From assembly GCF_009930795.1 (NCBI RefSeq), contig NZ_CP017146.1:1612001-1676000 (forward strand): 64,000 bases of DNA, read 5' to 3'. Shown piece after piece: positions 25,058 through 33,895 of the stretch. The stretch's first letter is position 1, and every line of letters starts with the position of its first letter. The position numbers and the translations under genes are program-made. A model generated the notes under the pieces. The model saw only the letters and a list, made by a program, of their open reading frames with translations, was not told where the DNA came from and made no database searches. Origin of the DNA: Marisediminicola antarctica (GTDB taxonomy: Bacteria > Actinomycetota > Actinomycetes > Actinomycetales > Microbacteriaceae).

Positions 25058-26473
25058 GTGTTCGAACTCCACCATCTCACCGCCCAGGAGCAGTGGGACT
25101 GGCTCCAGCGCGGCGAGATCACCCCGACCGAGCTGGCCTGGCACTACCTCGAACGCATCGAGCGGCTCGACCACGGCCTCGGTGCCTTCGTGACGGTGAC
25201 CTCGGATGCCGCCCTCGAACGCGCGGCGCACGTGGAGTCGGCCGTACCGAGGTCCGCTCCGCTGTGGGGCATCCCGTTCGGCGACAAGGACCTCAACCCG
25301 AGGGCCGGGGTCCCCACCAAGTTCGGCTCGGCGCTCATGGCGGACTTCGTGCCGGATGCCTCCGACGAGCTCACCCTCGCCCTGGACGCCGCCGGGGGAG
25401 TAAGCCTCGGCAAAACCAATGCGCCCGAGTTCGGGCTCCCCTCCAACACCGAGAGTCGCGTCGCGCCGCCAGCACGCAATCCCTGGGACACGAGCCTCGG
25501 GGCGGGCGGATCGAGCGGCGGTGCGGCAGTCGCCGTTGCGGCGGGACTGCTGCCGTTCGCGCCCGGAACCGACGGCGGCGGCTCGGTGCGGATCCCCGCG
25601 GCGGCCACCGGACTCGTCGGGCTCAAGCCCTCCCGGGGCCTCGTGCCGAGTGGTACCGGAATCGACAAGCTCGCCGGGCTCGTCGTCCCCGGCCCGCTCG
25701 CCCGCACGGTCGCCGACGCGGCCATGCTGCTCGACGCGATGATCGCCGGGGGCGACTACCCGTTCACCCTGCGCGCGCCGCGCTGGGACGGCGGGGGACT
25801 GCTCAACGCGGCGGTGCGCGGCGAGGGACGCTTCCAGCTCGCCGTCATGACGACCTCCCCGTGGGACGACGCCTACGACGTGACGGTGTCGGACGAGGCA
25901 TCCGCCGCCCTCGCGCTGGCGGTGCGCGAACTCGCCTCGATCGGCCACGGCATCGACGAACTCGCACTCGAGCCCGATCCCAGCTATTCGCCCGCGTTCC
26001 GCACTGTGTGGCAGGCCGGTGCCTCCGGGATCCCGGCCGAGGGCGCCGAGCTCGAGCTGCTCGAGCCGCTCACCCGCTGGCTCGTCGAGCGCGGCCGCGA
26101 GCTGTCGGCGCGGCAGCTCGCCGAGGCGCTCGCGCAGCTCGCGGCGTTCGAGCGGTCCGTCATCCGCCAGTTCGCGGGGGTGGATGCCGTGCTCACACCC
26201 GCCCTTGCCCTCACGCCCCGCCCGATCGGCTGGTACGACAGCGAGGACCCTGAGCGCAATTTTGCCCAGCAGGTGCAGTACACGCCGTTCACGAGCTTCG
26301 CGAACGTCACCGGGCTGCCCGCGATCACGCTGCCGGTCTACGAGGCCGCGGGAGGCATCCCGATGGGGGTTCAGCTCATCGGCCGCCCGGGCGGCGAACA
26401 CGTGCTGCTCTCGATCGGCGCGCAGCTCGAGCGCCGGCTGGGCTGGCACCGCCGCCACCCGCCGCAGTGGTGA
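25058..26473 (+). CDS. Amidase signature family enzyme
   Basis: 471 residues. The Ser-cisSer-Lys triad is visible: Lys in IPFGDKDL (near residue 71), the cis-Ser in GAGGSSGGAA and the nucleophile Ser in GTDGGGSVRIPA. The C-terminal TGLPAITLPVYEAAGGIPMGVQL is the usual family end. These enzymes hydrolyse amides (indoleacetamide, short peptides, nylon oligomers, etc.). No GatB/GatC neighbours are present, so it is not an obvious glutamyl-tRNA amidotransferase subunit. Confidence 0.9.
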   Translation: MFELHHLTAQEQWDWLQRGEITPTELAWHYLERIERLDHGLGAFVTVTSDAALERAAHVESAVPRSAPLWGIPFGDKDLNPRAGVPTKFGSALMADFVPDASDELTLALDAAGGVSLGKTNAPEFGLPSNTESRVAPPARNPWDTSLGAGGSSGGAAVAVAAGLLPFAPGTDGGGSVRIPAAATGLVGLKPSRGLVPSGTGIDKLAGLVVPGPLARTVADAAMLLDAMIAGGDYPFTLRAPRWDGGGLLNAAVRGEGRFQLAVMTTSPWDDAYDVTVSDEASAALALAVRELASIGHGIDELALEPDPSYSPAFRTVWQAGASGIPAEGAELELLEPLTRWLVERGRELSARQLAEALAQLAAFERSVIRQFAGVDAVLTPALALTPRPIGWYDSEDPERNFAQQVQYTPFTSFANVTGLPAITLPVYEAAGGIPMGVQLIGRPGGEHVLLSIGAQLERRLGWHRRHPPQW

Positions 26474-26495
26474 CCACCGCTGACTCCGTGCCGAC

Positions 26496-27149
<654 letters not shown>

Positions 27150-27213
27150 GGCATTGCCTCCCACACAGGGCGGGCGGGCCCCATCCCCCTTAGCGTCGAG
27201 AGTACCGCGCCGC

Positions 27214-28287
27214 CTACCCGATCGGTACGGGCTGCTTCCGCGCGCCGAGTTCCTTGTTGACCTGCGGGGCCACCTCCGTCGCGAACAGCTCGATCGACTG
27301 CATCATGAGTGGCTGGGGAACGCCCGACCAGTCCATCTGCAGCCCGACCCGGTCGTTGCCGAGGTGGCCATGCGTGGCGATGATCTTGTCGGCGACCTCA
27401 TTCGGGCTTCCACCGAAGATCGCGCCGCGTGGCCCCGTCATCTCGTCGTAGCTCTCCCGCGTCGGGGTGGGGAAGCCGCGCTCCTTCGAGATGCGGCTCA
27501 TCGACGTGGCCCAGTAGGGGAAGAAAGCATCCTTCGCCGCCTTCGAGCCTGTTCCGATGAAGCCGGGGCCGGCGATCGCCGTCGTGAGCGTCGAGACGTC
27601 GTGGCCGGACTGCGTCGCCGCCCGGCGGTAGAGGTCGAACAGTGGGGCGAATCGCTCGGGGTAGCCGCCGATGATCGCGTAGCTTACGGGCAGACCCAGC
27701 ATTCCGGCTCGGGCAGACGACTGGGGGTTGCCGCCAGTGGCGATCCAGATGTCGAGCTTGCCGGGGTTCTCCGGAGTACCGATCGGGCGGGGGAGGATGA
27801 GGGCGTCGTCGAGCGGCGGCCGGAACTGGCCCTGCCAGGTGATTCGCTCGCTCTCGTTGAGGGCGAGAAGCAGCTCAAGCTTCTCGGCATACAAGGCGTC
27901 GTAGTCGGCGAGGTTCGCGCCGAACAGAGGAAACGACTCGATGAAGGAGCCGCGCCCGGCGACCAGCTCGGCGCGACCGTGGGAGAGCAGGTCGATCGTC
28001 GAGAACTGCTGGAAGACTCGCACGGGGTCCTCGGTGCTGAGCACCGTGACGGCGCTGCCGATGCGGATGCGCTCCGTGACGGCCGCGGCGGCCGCGAGCA
28101 CGGTTGCTGGCGCCGAGATCGCGTAGTCGGGGCGGTGGTGCTCGCCGAGCCCGAAGTAGTCCAAGCCCGCGCGATCGGCGAGTTTGATGCGCTCGATCGT
28201 GTTGGCGAGCTGCTGCTCGGCTCCGACGCCCTGGCTCGTGGTGGGGTCGAGGTCGATGTCGCCGAAGCTGTAGATTCCGAATTCCAT
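27214..28287 (-). CDS. LLM class flavin-dependent oxidoreductase
   Basis: 357 residues, luciferase-like TIM barrel. LADRAGLDYFGLGEHHRPDY near residue 38 and RIRIGSAVTVLSTEDPVRV are the family motifs. Enzymes of this class use FMNH2 or F420H2; the deduced substrate is unknown. The ATG follows TATACT by 5 nt, suggesting a leaderless mRNA. Confidence 0.9.
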   Translation of the reverse strand: MEFGIYSFGDIDLDPTTSQGVGAEQQLANTIERIKLADRAGLDYFGLGEHHRPDYAISAPATVLAAAAAVTERIRIGSAVTVLSTEDPVRVFQQFSTIDLLSHGRAELVAGRGSFIESFPLFGANLADYDALYAEKLELLLALNESERITWQGQFRPPLDDALILPRPIGTPENPGKLDIWIATGGNPQSSARAGMLGLPVSYAIIGGYPERFAPLFDLYRRAATQSGHDVSTLTTAIAGPGFIGTGSKAAKDAFFPYWATSMSRISKERGFPTPTRESYDEMTGPRGAIFGGSPNEVADKIIATHGHLGNDRVGLQMDWSGVPQPLMMQSIELFATEVAPQVNKELGARKQPVPIG

Positions 28288-28292
28288 ACATA

Positions 28293-28298
28293 AGTATA
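28293..28298 (-). promoter_or_regulatory. Probable -10 element of the LLM oxidoreductase gene
   Basis: TATACT on the minus strand lies 5 nt before the ATG at 28287. Confidence 0.4.
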
Positions 28299-28371
28299 CA
28301 AAGCAGCGGCGGCGATAATTCCCGACGCCGGCCGACTGGACGCCAGGCTGTCGGGACGACAGGTGGCCCGC

Positions 28372-29226
28372 TCAGCGGGCCGGCACGCAGCCGACAAGCT
28401 CGGCGCTGCGCTGCCAGAGCGCGGCGGCCAGGTCCGCGTCGCCCGCGAGCCGGTGTCGACGACCGTTGCCGGTGAGGGTGTCGAAGTAGGTGCCGCTGGG
28501 GAATCCGGGGTCGAGCGTGGACGCGAGCTCGATCAGCGGCACGGCTCCGGCCTCGACCGAGATGCCGTACCGGCCACCGCTCATGAGGGCGATGAGCGCC
28601 ATCAGAGGGGATCCGTGGCCGAAGCTCGTGGCGACGAAGCCGGGATGGAACGAGTACGCGCTGACACCGGTGCCGGCGGTGCGCCGCGCGAGTTCCTCGG
28701 TGAACAGGATGGTCTCGAGCTTGCTCGTGCCATACGCCCCCCAGCCGCCGAGCCACGGCCGCTGGGCCCAGTTGAGATCGTCGAGCCGCAGTCTCGCCCA
28801 GCGGTTCGCAACGCTCGCCGTGGAGATTACCCGCGCGCCGGACTCGATGAGCCGCGGAAGGAGCAGCTGCGTCAGCAGGAACGGTGCAAGGTGGTTCGAC
28901 TGGAAAGTGCGCTCGTGCCCATCAACGGTGAGCGTGCGGGTCGGAACGAGGCCGCCGGCGTTGTTCGCGAGCACGTCGATGCGGTCGCACGCGAACAGCA
29001 AGTCATCGGCAAGGGTGCGCACGTCGTCGAGCCGGTCGAAGTCCGCGATGAACGCGACCCCGCCAACCTCGGCCGCGACCGCCTCGGCGCGTGCGCGGTG
29101 GCGTCCAACAACAGCGATCCGGGCACCTCGGTCGGCGAGCTCGGTCGCCGCCTGCCTGCCGATGCCGGAGCTCGCGCCCGTGATCACGACGGTCTTGCCC
29201 GTCATCGAACGATCGATGCTCGTCAC
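28372..29226 (-). CDS. SDR family oxidoreductase (retinol dehydrogenase-like)
   Basis: 284 residues. It has TGASSGIG at about residue 18, VGRHRARAE (NADP-type basic residues), NNAGG, and the catalytic Ser in ISTASV with YGTSK. Its GTG start overlaps the stop of the small membrane-protein gene upstream by 4 bp, so the pair is translationally coupled. Confidence 0.9.
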   Translation of the reverse strand: MTSIDRSMTGKTVVITGASSGIGRQAATELADRGARIAVVGRHRARAEAVAAEVGGVAFIADFDRLDDVRTLADDLLFACDRIDVLANNAGGLVPTRTLTVDGHERTFQSNHLAPFLLTQLLLPRLIESGARVISTASVANRWARLRLDDLNWAQRPWLGGWGAYGTSKLETILFTEELARRTAGTGVSAYSFHPGFVATSFGHGSPLMALIALMSGGRYGISVEAGAVPLIELASTLDPGFPSGTYFDTLTGNGRRHRLAGDADLAAALWQRSAELVGCVPAR

Positions 29227-29657
29227 CGATAGCCACCCTTCTCAAGCCCTGCCTCTACTTCGAAGCGGTTCTCAGAAGCGATTGGTCCGGCGGCGAGATA
29301 GAGCGGAACCAGGGCCAGCCCAAATCGGCGCCACTGGTCGCGGTGCACCGCCTCGTGCTCGAGAACGGCGGGAGAGACATTGTTTCGGGTGAGGAAAACG
29401 GCGCCGATCGTGGTGCCGCCACGGCCGAACGCCCAGTGCGGGCATCCACGCGCCACGATCACGCCACAGCTCTCCTCGAGGCGGCCCACGCTCAGGGCGC
29501 CACCCCACACGAGTCCGATCGCGGTTGCCGCGAGATAGCCGACGCGCACGACGCGGCGGTTGCGTGCGAGGCGCACGATCGCGGGCCGAGCTGATGCCGC
29601 GGCCACGACGGACAGCGCACCGCGTTGGAGGGCGGTGGGGATGCTCGCTCGCGTCAT
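29223..29657 (-). CDS. Small membrane protein with an HExxH-like motif
   Basis: 144 residues. There are two hydrophobic segments (about residues 40-65 and 115-130). Between them lie two Cys (EESCGVIVARGCPHW) and LEHEAVHRDQWRRFG, which contains HEAVH, an HExxH arrangement as in zincin-type metal sites. I do not recognise a named family and do not claim protease activity. The start at 29657 is chosen because the long upstream open frame is a shadow of the GT4 gene. It is coupled (GTGA) to the SDR downstream. Confidence 0.65.
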   Translation of the reverse strand: MTRASIPTALQRGALSVVAAASARPAIVRLARNRRVVRVGYLAATAIGLVWGGALSVGRLEESCGVIVARGCPHWAFGRGGTTIGAVFLTRNNVSPAVLEHEAVHRDQWRRFGLALVPLYLAAGPIASENRFEVEAGLEKGGYR

Positions 29658-29705
29658 TATCCATTGGTAGCACGATCCGCCCAGCGTGATCCGCGCGTCC
29701 GGCAA

Positions 29706-29711
29706 TACAGT
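29706..29711 (+). promoter_or_regulatory. Probable -10 element of the GT4 gene at 29718 (leaderless)
   Basis: TACAGT lies 6 nt before the ATG at 29718. Confidence 0.45.
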
Positions 29712-29717
29712 GGGGGA

Positions 29718-30947
29718 ATGAGGAGCACCGGAGCGCGCGTCGCGATGGTCTCCATGCACACCTCTCCCATCGCGGACGCCGGAACCCGCGATTCGGGAGG
29801 GATGAACGTTCTCCTGCTCTCGGTCGCCGCTCAGTTCGCCTCCCGCGGCGTGGAGGTGCACCTGCTCACCCGGGCGGAGGGCGAGCCGGTGGTGCGCGAG
29901 ATCTCGGATGGCGTGCAGCTGCACGAGCTGCGCGCGGGGGGCCCGGGTCCGATCGACAAGCGGGCCCTCTCGGTCGTCGCCGATGAGTTCGGCGAGTCGG
30001 TCGCGGAACTGGGCCGCACCGGTGGCGGGTACGACGTCATCCACGCGCACTACTGGCTGAGCGGAATCGCCACCCTGCCAGTGGCGATCGAGCTCGGCAT
30101 CCCGTTCGTGCAGAGCTTTCACACGGTCGCGGCGATGAAGAATCGCACGATCGCGCCGGGACAGGAGCCCGAGCCGGAGGCACGGCTGCGGAGCGAGATG
30201 TTCCTCGCCACCCAGGCGAACGCTCTCCTGGCCGGCTCGGCCTCGGAGGCCAGCGCCCTCATCGACGAGGTGGGGGCCCCGCCGGAGCGGGTGTGGGTGG
30301 TTCCTCCGGGCGTCGACCTCGGACTGTTCCGCGCCGATAGGGCGCCGGCCGCGAGCGAGTCGGTGCGGCGCGAACTCGGCATCGGCCTCGGACGCCCGAT
30401 TATCGCTGCCGCCGGCCGTGTGCAGCCGCTCAAGGACCAGGCGCTCGCCATCCGCGCCCTCGCCGAACTGCACGCGCTGCGCGGCTGGGCGCCGGTTCTC
30501 GTCATCGCGGGGGAGTCCACTCCTGGGGACGCCGGCTACCTCGCGTCGCTGCGCGAGCTGAGCGTGCAGCTCGGCGTCGGTGACGACGTGAGGTTCGCGG
30601 GGGCGCTGTCGCGGGAACGGCTCGCCGACCTGTTCGCCGCGGCATCCGTCACGATCCTGCCCTCGCACAGCGAGACCTTCGGGCTGGTGGCCCTCGAGTC
30701 GGCCGCGAGCGGCACGCCGGTCGTCGGCTCCCGCAACACCGGGCTCGTCGAATCCGTCGCCGAGGGCGAGTCGGGCCTGCTCGTCGACACGCGAGAGCCG
30801 CGGGCATGGGCCGAGGCGGTCACGGTACTGCTCGATGAGCAGGGCGCGCGCGACCGTATGTCGGTGTCGGCGCGACACCACGCCGAGGGCTACACGTGGG
30901 CGGCAACGGCCGCAGCGATGCTAGGCGTCTACGCGAGCCTCGGCTAG
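29718..30947 (+). CDS. Glycosyltransferase family 4 (MshA-like)
   Basis: 409 residues, GT-B fold. The N-terminal half has SMHTSP...DSGGMNVLLLSVA, the acceptor-domain pattern of MshA/sucrose-phosphate-synthase-like enzymes, and DVIHAHYWLSG. The C-terminal half has the nucleotide-sugar site GRVQPLKDQALAIRA and the E-x7-E motif (SETFGLVALESAASG). MshA starts mycothiol synthesis with UDP-GlcNAc and inositol phosphate; the exact acceptor here is not certain, since a second similar enzyme is encoded at 53121. Confidence 0.85.
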   Translation: MRSTGARVAMVSMHTSPIADAGTRDSGGMNVLLLSVAAQFASRGVEVHLLTRAEGEPVVREISDGVQLHELRAGGPGPIDKRALSVVADEFGESVAELGRTGGGYDVIHAHYWLSGIATLPVAIELGIPFVQSFHTVAAMKNRTIAPGQEPEPEARLRSEMFLATQANALLAGSASEASALIDEVGAPPERVWVVPPGVDLGLFRADRAPAASESVRRELGIGLGRPIIAAAGRVQPLKDQALAIRALAELHALRGWAPVLVIAGESTPGDAGYLASLRELSVQLGVGDDVRFAGALSRERLADLFAAASVTILPSHSETFGLVALESAASGTPVVGSRNTGLVESVAEGESGLLVDTREPRAWAEAVTVLLDEQGARDRMSVSARHHAEGYTWAATAAAMLGVYASLG

Positions 30948-30961
30948 CGGTGGTGCCTTCG

Positions 30962-31220
30962 TCCGTGGCGTCGTGATTTGCGTCGAGTACGTGGTTGTGG
31001 TCGTTGCGCGCGTGGCGGGAGCGACCATTACTGCGTAGTCGGCGCAGTACCCGGTGTCGCCTGTCCGTTGATCTGGGTGTGCTCGTGCGCGACGAACGCG
31101 CGCGAGCTGATGTCCTGCGCCTCCGTGGCGTCGTGATTTGCGTCGAGTACGTGGTTGTGGTCGTTGCGCGCGTGGCGGGAGCGACCATTACTGCGTAGTC
31201 GGCGCAGTACCCGGTGTCGC
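30962..31220. repeat. Perfect 99-bp direct repeat, two copies 160 bp apart
   Basis: Positions 30962-31060 and 31122-31220 are identical base for base, separated by 61 bp of different sequence. The copies fill most of the gap between the convergent GT4 and flavoprotein genes (30948-31293). I see no gene, tRNA or obvious hairpin terminator in the gap. Confidence 0.95.
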
Positions 31221-31293
31221 AGCGCGATCTGGCAGGTGAGACGAGCCGGTGGCGGGCGGAGTCCGCGCTGCGACCAGTCGGGTCGACTGCCCG

Positions 31294-32721
31294 TCAGGCG
31301 CTCGGCCGACCGTACTCCTCGAGCAGACGCAGCCAGATCTCGCTCATAGTCGGGTAGGCAGGAACCGCGTGCCAGAGTCGGTCGATCGGCACCTCGCCGA
31401 CAACCGCAATGGTGGCGGCGTGCAGCAGCTCGGCGACATCCGGCCCGACGAACGTGACACCGAGCATCACCTGCCGCGACTCGTCGACGACCATGCGCGC
31501 GCGGCCACGGTAGCGGTCTGCGTGCAGGCTCGCGCCGGCAATCTGGCCGAGCTCGTAGTCGACGACGCGGATACGGTGTCCGGCCTTCTCGGCCGCCGCG
31601 GCGGTGAGCCCGACCGAGGCGACCTCAGGGTCAGTGAAGGTGACCTGCGGCACGGCGGCCTGATCTGCGGTGGCGACGTGGGCGCCCCACGCTTCGTCGC
31701 GCACCGGGGCGCCGGTCGCGCGGGCGGCGATGACGTCGCCGGCGGCCCTGGCCTGGTATTTGCCCTGATGGGTGAGCAGCGCGCGATGGGTGACATCGCC
31801 CACGGCGTAGAGCCAGTCGAAGCCGGGTGCCCGCAGGGTGTCGTCGACCTGGATCCAGTCGCCGGGGGTCAGACCGATCGAGTCGAGGCCGATGTCGCCG
31901 GTCACGGGCGTGCGTCCGGTGGCGACCAGCAGCTCGCTCGCGGAGACCTCGCTGCCGTCGTCGAGGTCCAGCACGAAGGCGTCGTCGCCGGAGCGGCGGA
32001 CCCGCGTGGGGGACACCCCTGAGAGAATCGTCACGCCGAGCGCCTCCAGGCCGGTGGCGACGAGTTCCCCGGCGAACGGCTCGAGTGCGCCGAGTAGGCG
32101 GCCCCGTGTCACGAGGGTGACTCTCGTGCCGAAACTCGCGTAGGCGGTGGCCATCTCGGTGCCCACAACACCGCCGCCGATGATGAGGAGGGAATCCGGT
32201 GCGGAGTGTGCGCTTGTCGCCTCCCGGCTCGTCCACGGCCGGGACTCGGCGAGGCCGGGCACGTCGGGCATGAGCGCGGCGGATCCGGTACTCACGACGA
32301 CGGCATGATTCGCGGTGATCTCGAGCTGGGTTCCATCGGCAGCGGTCACCCGCACCGCCTTCTTACCGGTGAGTCGGCCGCGACCGCGGAGCAGGTCGAT
32401 TCCTGCCGACTCGAGCCAGCTCACCTGGCCGTCGTCATTCCAATTGCTCGTGAACTTGTCGCGGCGGGCGAATACGGCGGCCACATCGAGTTCGCCGGTG
32501 ACGGCCTCCCGCGCACCGCCGACGCTCTTCGCCGCGCGAAGAGCGAGCCCGCTGCGGAGGAGGGCCTTCGACGGCATGCAGGCCCAGTAGGAGCACTCCC
32601 CGCCGACGAGTTCACTCTCGATGACGACTGCGCTGAGCCCGCCCTGCACGGCGCGGTCGGCGACGTTTTCGCCTGCTGATCCGGCTCCAATGACGATGAC
32701 ATCCCAGTTGGTGCGGGTCAT
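31294..32721 (-). CDS. FAD-dependent pyridine nucleotide-disulfide oxidoreductase
   Basis: 475 residues. It has an FAD motif (VIVIGAGSAGENVADRA), the redox pair in GGECSYWACMPSKALLR (C-x4-C), an NAD(P) motif (LLIIGGGVVGTEMA), the second FAD motif (LYAVGDVT) and a C-terminal dimerisation domain with HAVPAYPTMSEIW. The terminal His-x4-Glu pair of lipoamide dehydrogenase or glutathione reductase is altered (HAVPAYPTMSE), so the disulfide substrate is unclear. The RBS AGGAGGG precedes ATG 32721. It overlaps the RraB-like gene by 4 bp. Confidence 0.9.
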   Translation of the reverse strand: MTRTNWDVIVIGAGSAGENVADRAVQGGLSAVVIESELVGGECSYWACMPSKALLRSGLALRAAKSVGGAREAVTGELDVAAVFARRDKFTSNWNDDGQVSWLESAGIDLLRGRGRLTGKKAVRVTAADGTQLEITANHAVVVSTGSAALMPDVPGLAESRPWTSREATSAHSAPDSLLIIGGGVVGTEMATAYASFGTRVTLVTRGRLLGALEPFAGELVATGLEALGVTILSGVSPTRVRRSGDDAFVLDLDDGSEVSASELLVATGRTPVTGDIGLDSIGLTPGDWIQVDDTLRAPGFDWLYAVGDVTHRALLTHQGKYQARAAGDVIAARATGAPVRDEAWGAHVATADQAAVPQVTFTDPEVASVGLTAAAAEKAGHRIRVVDYELGQIAGASLHADRYRGRARMVVDESRQVMLGVTFVGPDVAELLHAATIAVVGEVPIDRLWHAVPAYPTMSEIWLRLLEEYGRPSA

Positions 32722-33074
32722 GAGGTCCCTCCTAAGGTCGGGGGATAGGCGAGGGGTCCGCCCCATCCGTCGTAGCTGCCGTGGTTGCGCTCGATAACCT
32801 TGAACACCCGGCAGACCATGTCGTCGACCTCGTGTGCCTCGATCGTGGCGGTTTGCGTGACGCGCAGTTCGAACTTCGACCAGCCGCTGCGCTTGAGGCT
32901 CGTCGCGAAACCCTCGGCAGTGAGCTGCGCCCGCGCCGCGTCCGCCTCCTTGCGGCCGGTGAACAGGGCGAAGTGCTCGATCACCCGGGCGATATCGAGA
33001 TGGTCGCCCATCTTGACTCGCTGGGCGAGCTGCTCCGAGTTCATCGCCCGCTGTGCTTCCAGGTCGCGCGCCAT
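32718..33074 (-). CDS. RraB-like protein (regulator of RNase E activity B family)
   Basis: 118 residues. The domain spans ARVIEHFALFTGRKEADAARA to VIERNHGSYDGWGGPL, matching the RraB fold pattern (D-x2-R-x2-E-H...F, GW...Y-D-GWG). In proteobacteria RraB binds RNase E and alters RNA decay; whether the actinobacterial version does so is unknown. It sits 4 bp after the crotonase stop and overlaps the flavoprotein start by 4 bp, making the middle gene of a tight operon. Confidence 0.8.
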   Translation of the reverse strand: MARDLEAQRAMNSEQLAQRVKMGDHLDIARVIEHFALFTGRKEADAARAQLTAEGFATSLKRSGWSKFELRVTQTATIEAHEVDDMVCRVFKVIERNHGSYDGWGGPLAYPPTLGGTS

Positions 33075-33078
33075 CGGG

Positions 33079-33876
33079 CTACCTGCCCACGAATTCGGCG
33101 GGACGACGGCTCAGGAACGCGTGCATGCCGATGCGCGAGTCTTCGCTCGCGGCGAGTTTCACCAGGGCGGGCTGCAGGCCGGCCTCGGCCGCCGCGTCTC
33201 CCTCGCGCACCGCGAGCCGGGCGCTGGCGAGCGCTGCCTGCACCGCGAGCGGTGCCTGCGAGGCGACTCGCTGGGCGAGCTCGAGGCCCCGCTCATACTG
33301 GGTGCCGTGCGGCACGACTTCCTGCACGAGCCCGATGCGGTGCGCCTCGGCGGCGTCGAACTGGTCGCCGGTGAGGATCCAACGCATCGCGTTGCCCCAG
33401 CCGACAGCGCGGGGCAGGCGGATCGTTGCGCCGCCGAACGGGAGGATGCCGCGCGACACCTCGATCTGGCCGAAGGTCGTCGAGTCGGCGGCCACGGTGA
33501 TGTCGCTGGCGAGGATGAGTTCGATGCCGAGAGTGAGGCAGGTGCCCTGAACCGCCATCACGACGGGCTTGGAGAGCTGGGTGCCGCCGACCTGCCAGGG
33601 ATTCATACCGCCGCCCGGCACGAGGTCGAGCCCGTCGGGGCCGATCCGTGGGCCGACGTCGGCGAGGTCGAGGCCCGCAGTGAAGTGCTCCCCGTGCGCG
33701 AACACGAAACCGGCGCGAAGCTCGGGATCGCGCTCGAGCTCACCGTAGGCGGTGGCCAGCTCGGTGATCATCCGGAAGTCGGCTGCGTTGCGCTTTTCCG
33801 GTCGATTGAGGCCGATGAGCAGCACGTGACCGTCGCGCTCGACGGTGATGAGGGGAGAGTTGGTGGACGAGTCCAT
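33079..33876 (-). CDS. Enoyl-CoA hydratase/isomerase (crotonase) family protein
   Basis: 265 residues. The oxyanion-hole segments are AHGEHFTAGLDLADV and VQGTCLTLGIELILASDITVA, and the family AVGWGNAMRWILTGDQFDAAEA follows. The usual catalytic Glu positions are replaced or shifted (LGIELIL keeps one Glu), so hydratase versus isomerase activity is open. ATG 33876 lies 6 nt after TAGGCT, which favours it over a TTG at 33882. It is the first gene of the crotonase-RraB-flavoprotein operon. Confidence 0.88.
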   Translation of the reverse strand: MDSSTNSPLITVERDGHVLLIGLNRPEKRNAADFRMITELATAYGELERDPELRAGFVFAHGEHFTAGLDLADVGPRIGPDGLDLVPGGGMNPWQVGGTQLSKPVVMAVQGTCLTLGIELILASDITVAADSTTFGQIEVSRGILPFGGATIRLPRAVGWGNAMRWILTGDQFDAAEAHRIGLVQEVVPHGTQYERGLELAQRVASQAPLAVQAALASARLAVREGDAAAEAGLQPALVKLAASEDSRIGMHAFLSRRPAEFVGR

Positions 33877-33882
33877 TGCCAA

Positions 33883-33888
33883 AGCCTA
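33883..33888 (-). promoter_or_regulatory. Probable -10 element of the crotonase operon (leaderless)
   Basis: TAGGCT on the minus strand lies 6 nt before ATG 33876. Confidence 0.4.
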
Positions 33889-33895
33889 CGGCGAC

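Noticed and set aside
24338-26458. 706-codon minus-strand frame joining the lipoprotein and the region opposite the amidase
   Set aside because: Only the last part encodes a plausible lipoprotein with a lipobox; the rest mirrors the amidase gene.
29223-30881. 552-codon minus-strand frame opposite the GT4 gene
   Set aside because: Only the last 144 codons look like a protein; the remainder is antisense to the glycosyltransferase.
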